Under the pieces are notes generated by a model that was not told the DNA's origin, made no database searches, and saw only the letters and a list, made by a program, of their open reading frames with translations. A program made the translations under genes and the position numbers. Positions 4,990 to 5,541 of a stretch of 5,541 nt of DNA are shown piece by piece. The DNA comes from Lachnospiraceae bacterium UBA2868 (GTDB taxonomy: Bacteria; Bacillota_A; Clostridia; Lachnospirales; Lachnospiraceae), in NCBI GenBank assembly GCA_002350465.1, contig DEEW01000198.1, positions 1,170 to 6,710 of the forward strand, written 5' to 3'. How positions within the stretch are numbered: position 1 is the first letter of the stretch; each line of letters begins with the position of its first letter.

Positions 4990-5541
4990 ATGACTAAGAA
5001 AGAGGCGCTTATCCTCAAAATTTTTGTGGGTGTAGTACTTGTAGCAACTCTGTTGTTCGGAGCATATTACTACGCAAGCTACAAGTCCACCGCAAATGAG
5101 GTCGCTGATCTGATAAATAAGGGAAATGCATATATGGAAGCCGAGTGCTATCCGGAGGCGATCGAGTGTTACGAAAGAGCACTTGAGAGGGAGGAAGGCG
5201 ACGAGCGGATTCGTTCGGCGATTGTTGTGGCTTATATGTCCATGGCTCCCCAGTACGGAGATTCCGACGAAGCGATACTGTGCTATCAGAAGGCGATAGA
5301 GGTTAATCCTGACAATAAAACAGCATATTGGAGCATTGCAAACATATACGAAGCGCGTGGCGACGAAGACACTATGCTTGAAGTCCTGCATAAGGGTTTT
5401 GATGATACAGGTGATGAATCAATGAATGCCAAGGTCTTTGCCGTAGAGGAAGAACGTGCCAGAATACAGGCGGAAGAAGAGGCAAGAATCGCCGAAGAGG
5501 AGGCGAAGCGCGCTGAAGAAGAAGCACGAGCCGCAAAGCTT
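4990..5541 (+). CDS. Membrane-anchored TPR protein, 3' end outside the window
   Basis: 184 codons are open to the last base; the stop is not seen. Residues 7-29 form an N-terminal transmembrane helix or uncleaved signal anchor (LILKIFVGVVLVATLLFGAY), after a short positive end, so the rest should lie outside the cell. Residues 38-69 (ADLINKGNAYMEAECYPEAI...) are a good tetratricopeptide repeat. A second covers about 80-110 with AILCYQKAIEVNPDN, and a third about 111-140. From about 150 the chain becomes a Glu/Ala/Arg repeat (EEEARIAEEEAKRAEEEARA), a long charged helix or coiled coil. The gene follows ung by 21 nt and shares the operon. TPR domains bind proteins; the partner is unknown. Related proteins often carry a further C-terminal domain, which would lie beyond the window. 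Confidence 0.85.
   Translation, partial: MTKKEALILKIFVGVVLVATLLFGAYYYASYKSTANEVADLINKGNAYMEAECYPEAIECYERALEREEGDERIRSAIVVAYMSMAPQYGDSDEAILCYQKAIEVNPDNKTAYWSIANIYEARGDEDTMLEVLHKGFDDTGDESMNAKVFAVEEERARIQAEEEARIAEEEAKRAEEEARAAKL

Overview
The window looks like two unrelated pieces of DNA joined inside an A/G-rich, lysine/glutamate-coding tract at about 2163-2230. The right piece (about 2230-5541) is a tight, co-directional chromosomal operon typical of low/mid-GC Firmicutes. Gene content, strong AGGAGG-type ribosome sites and heavy use of AGA/AGG for arginine fit Lachnospiraceae (Butyrivibrio/Eubacterium-like), although the genus is only inferred. The left piece (1-about 2180) is part of the mobilization region of a plasmid or integrative element of Gram-positive type. 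It has a different codon habit, with arginine mostly CGT/CGA/CGC.

Left piece: a small charged, coiled-coil protein of unknown function (15-458); a 368-bp non-coding stretch (459-826) full of inverted repeats, which I read as the origin of transfer (oriT); a MobC-like ribbon-helix-helix accessory protein (827-1333); and, overlapping it by 19 nt, a MobA/VirD2-type relaxase (1315-2229). The relaxase catalytic domain is intact, but its C-terminus is probably replaced by junction-derived sequence. The expected logic is that MobC binds and opens oriT, the relaxase nicks it, and a conjugation system outside the window carries out transfer. No replication, integrase or coupling-protein gene is visible.

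Right piece: a lysine-rich membrane protein that has lost its own start (2159-2935); hisH (2932-3537) and hisF (3543-4307), the two subunits of imidazole-glycerol-phosphate synthase; ung (4309-4968), uracil-DNA glycosylase; and a membrane-anchored TPR protein that runs off the end of the window (4990-5541). Gaps between these genes are between -4 and +21 nt, and no terminator or internal promoter is evident, so they are probably co-transcribed.

The main point for the reader is that mob region and his operon should not be assumed to be natural neighbours. Either an assembly/cloning chimera or illegitimate recombination in the purine-rich tract is likely. The most interesting intrinsic signal is the structured oriT candidate at 651-774. 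I see no convincing new defence or metabolic system.
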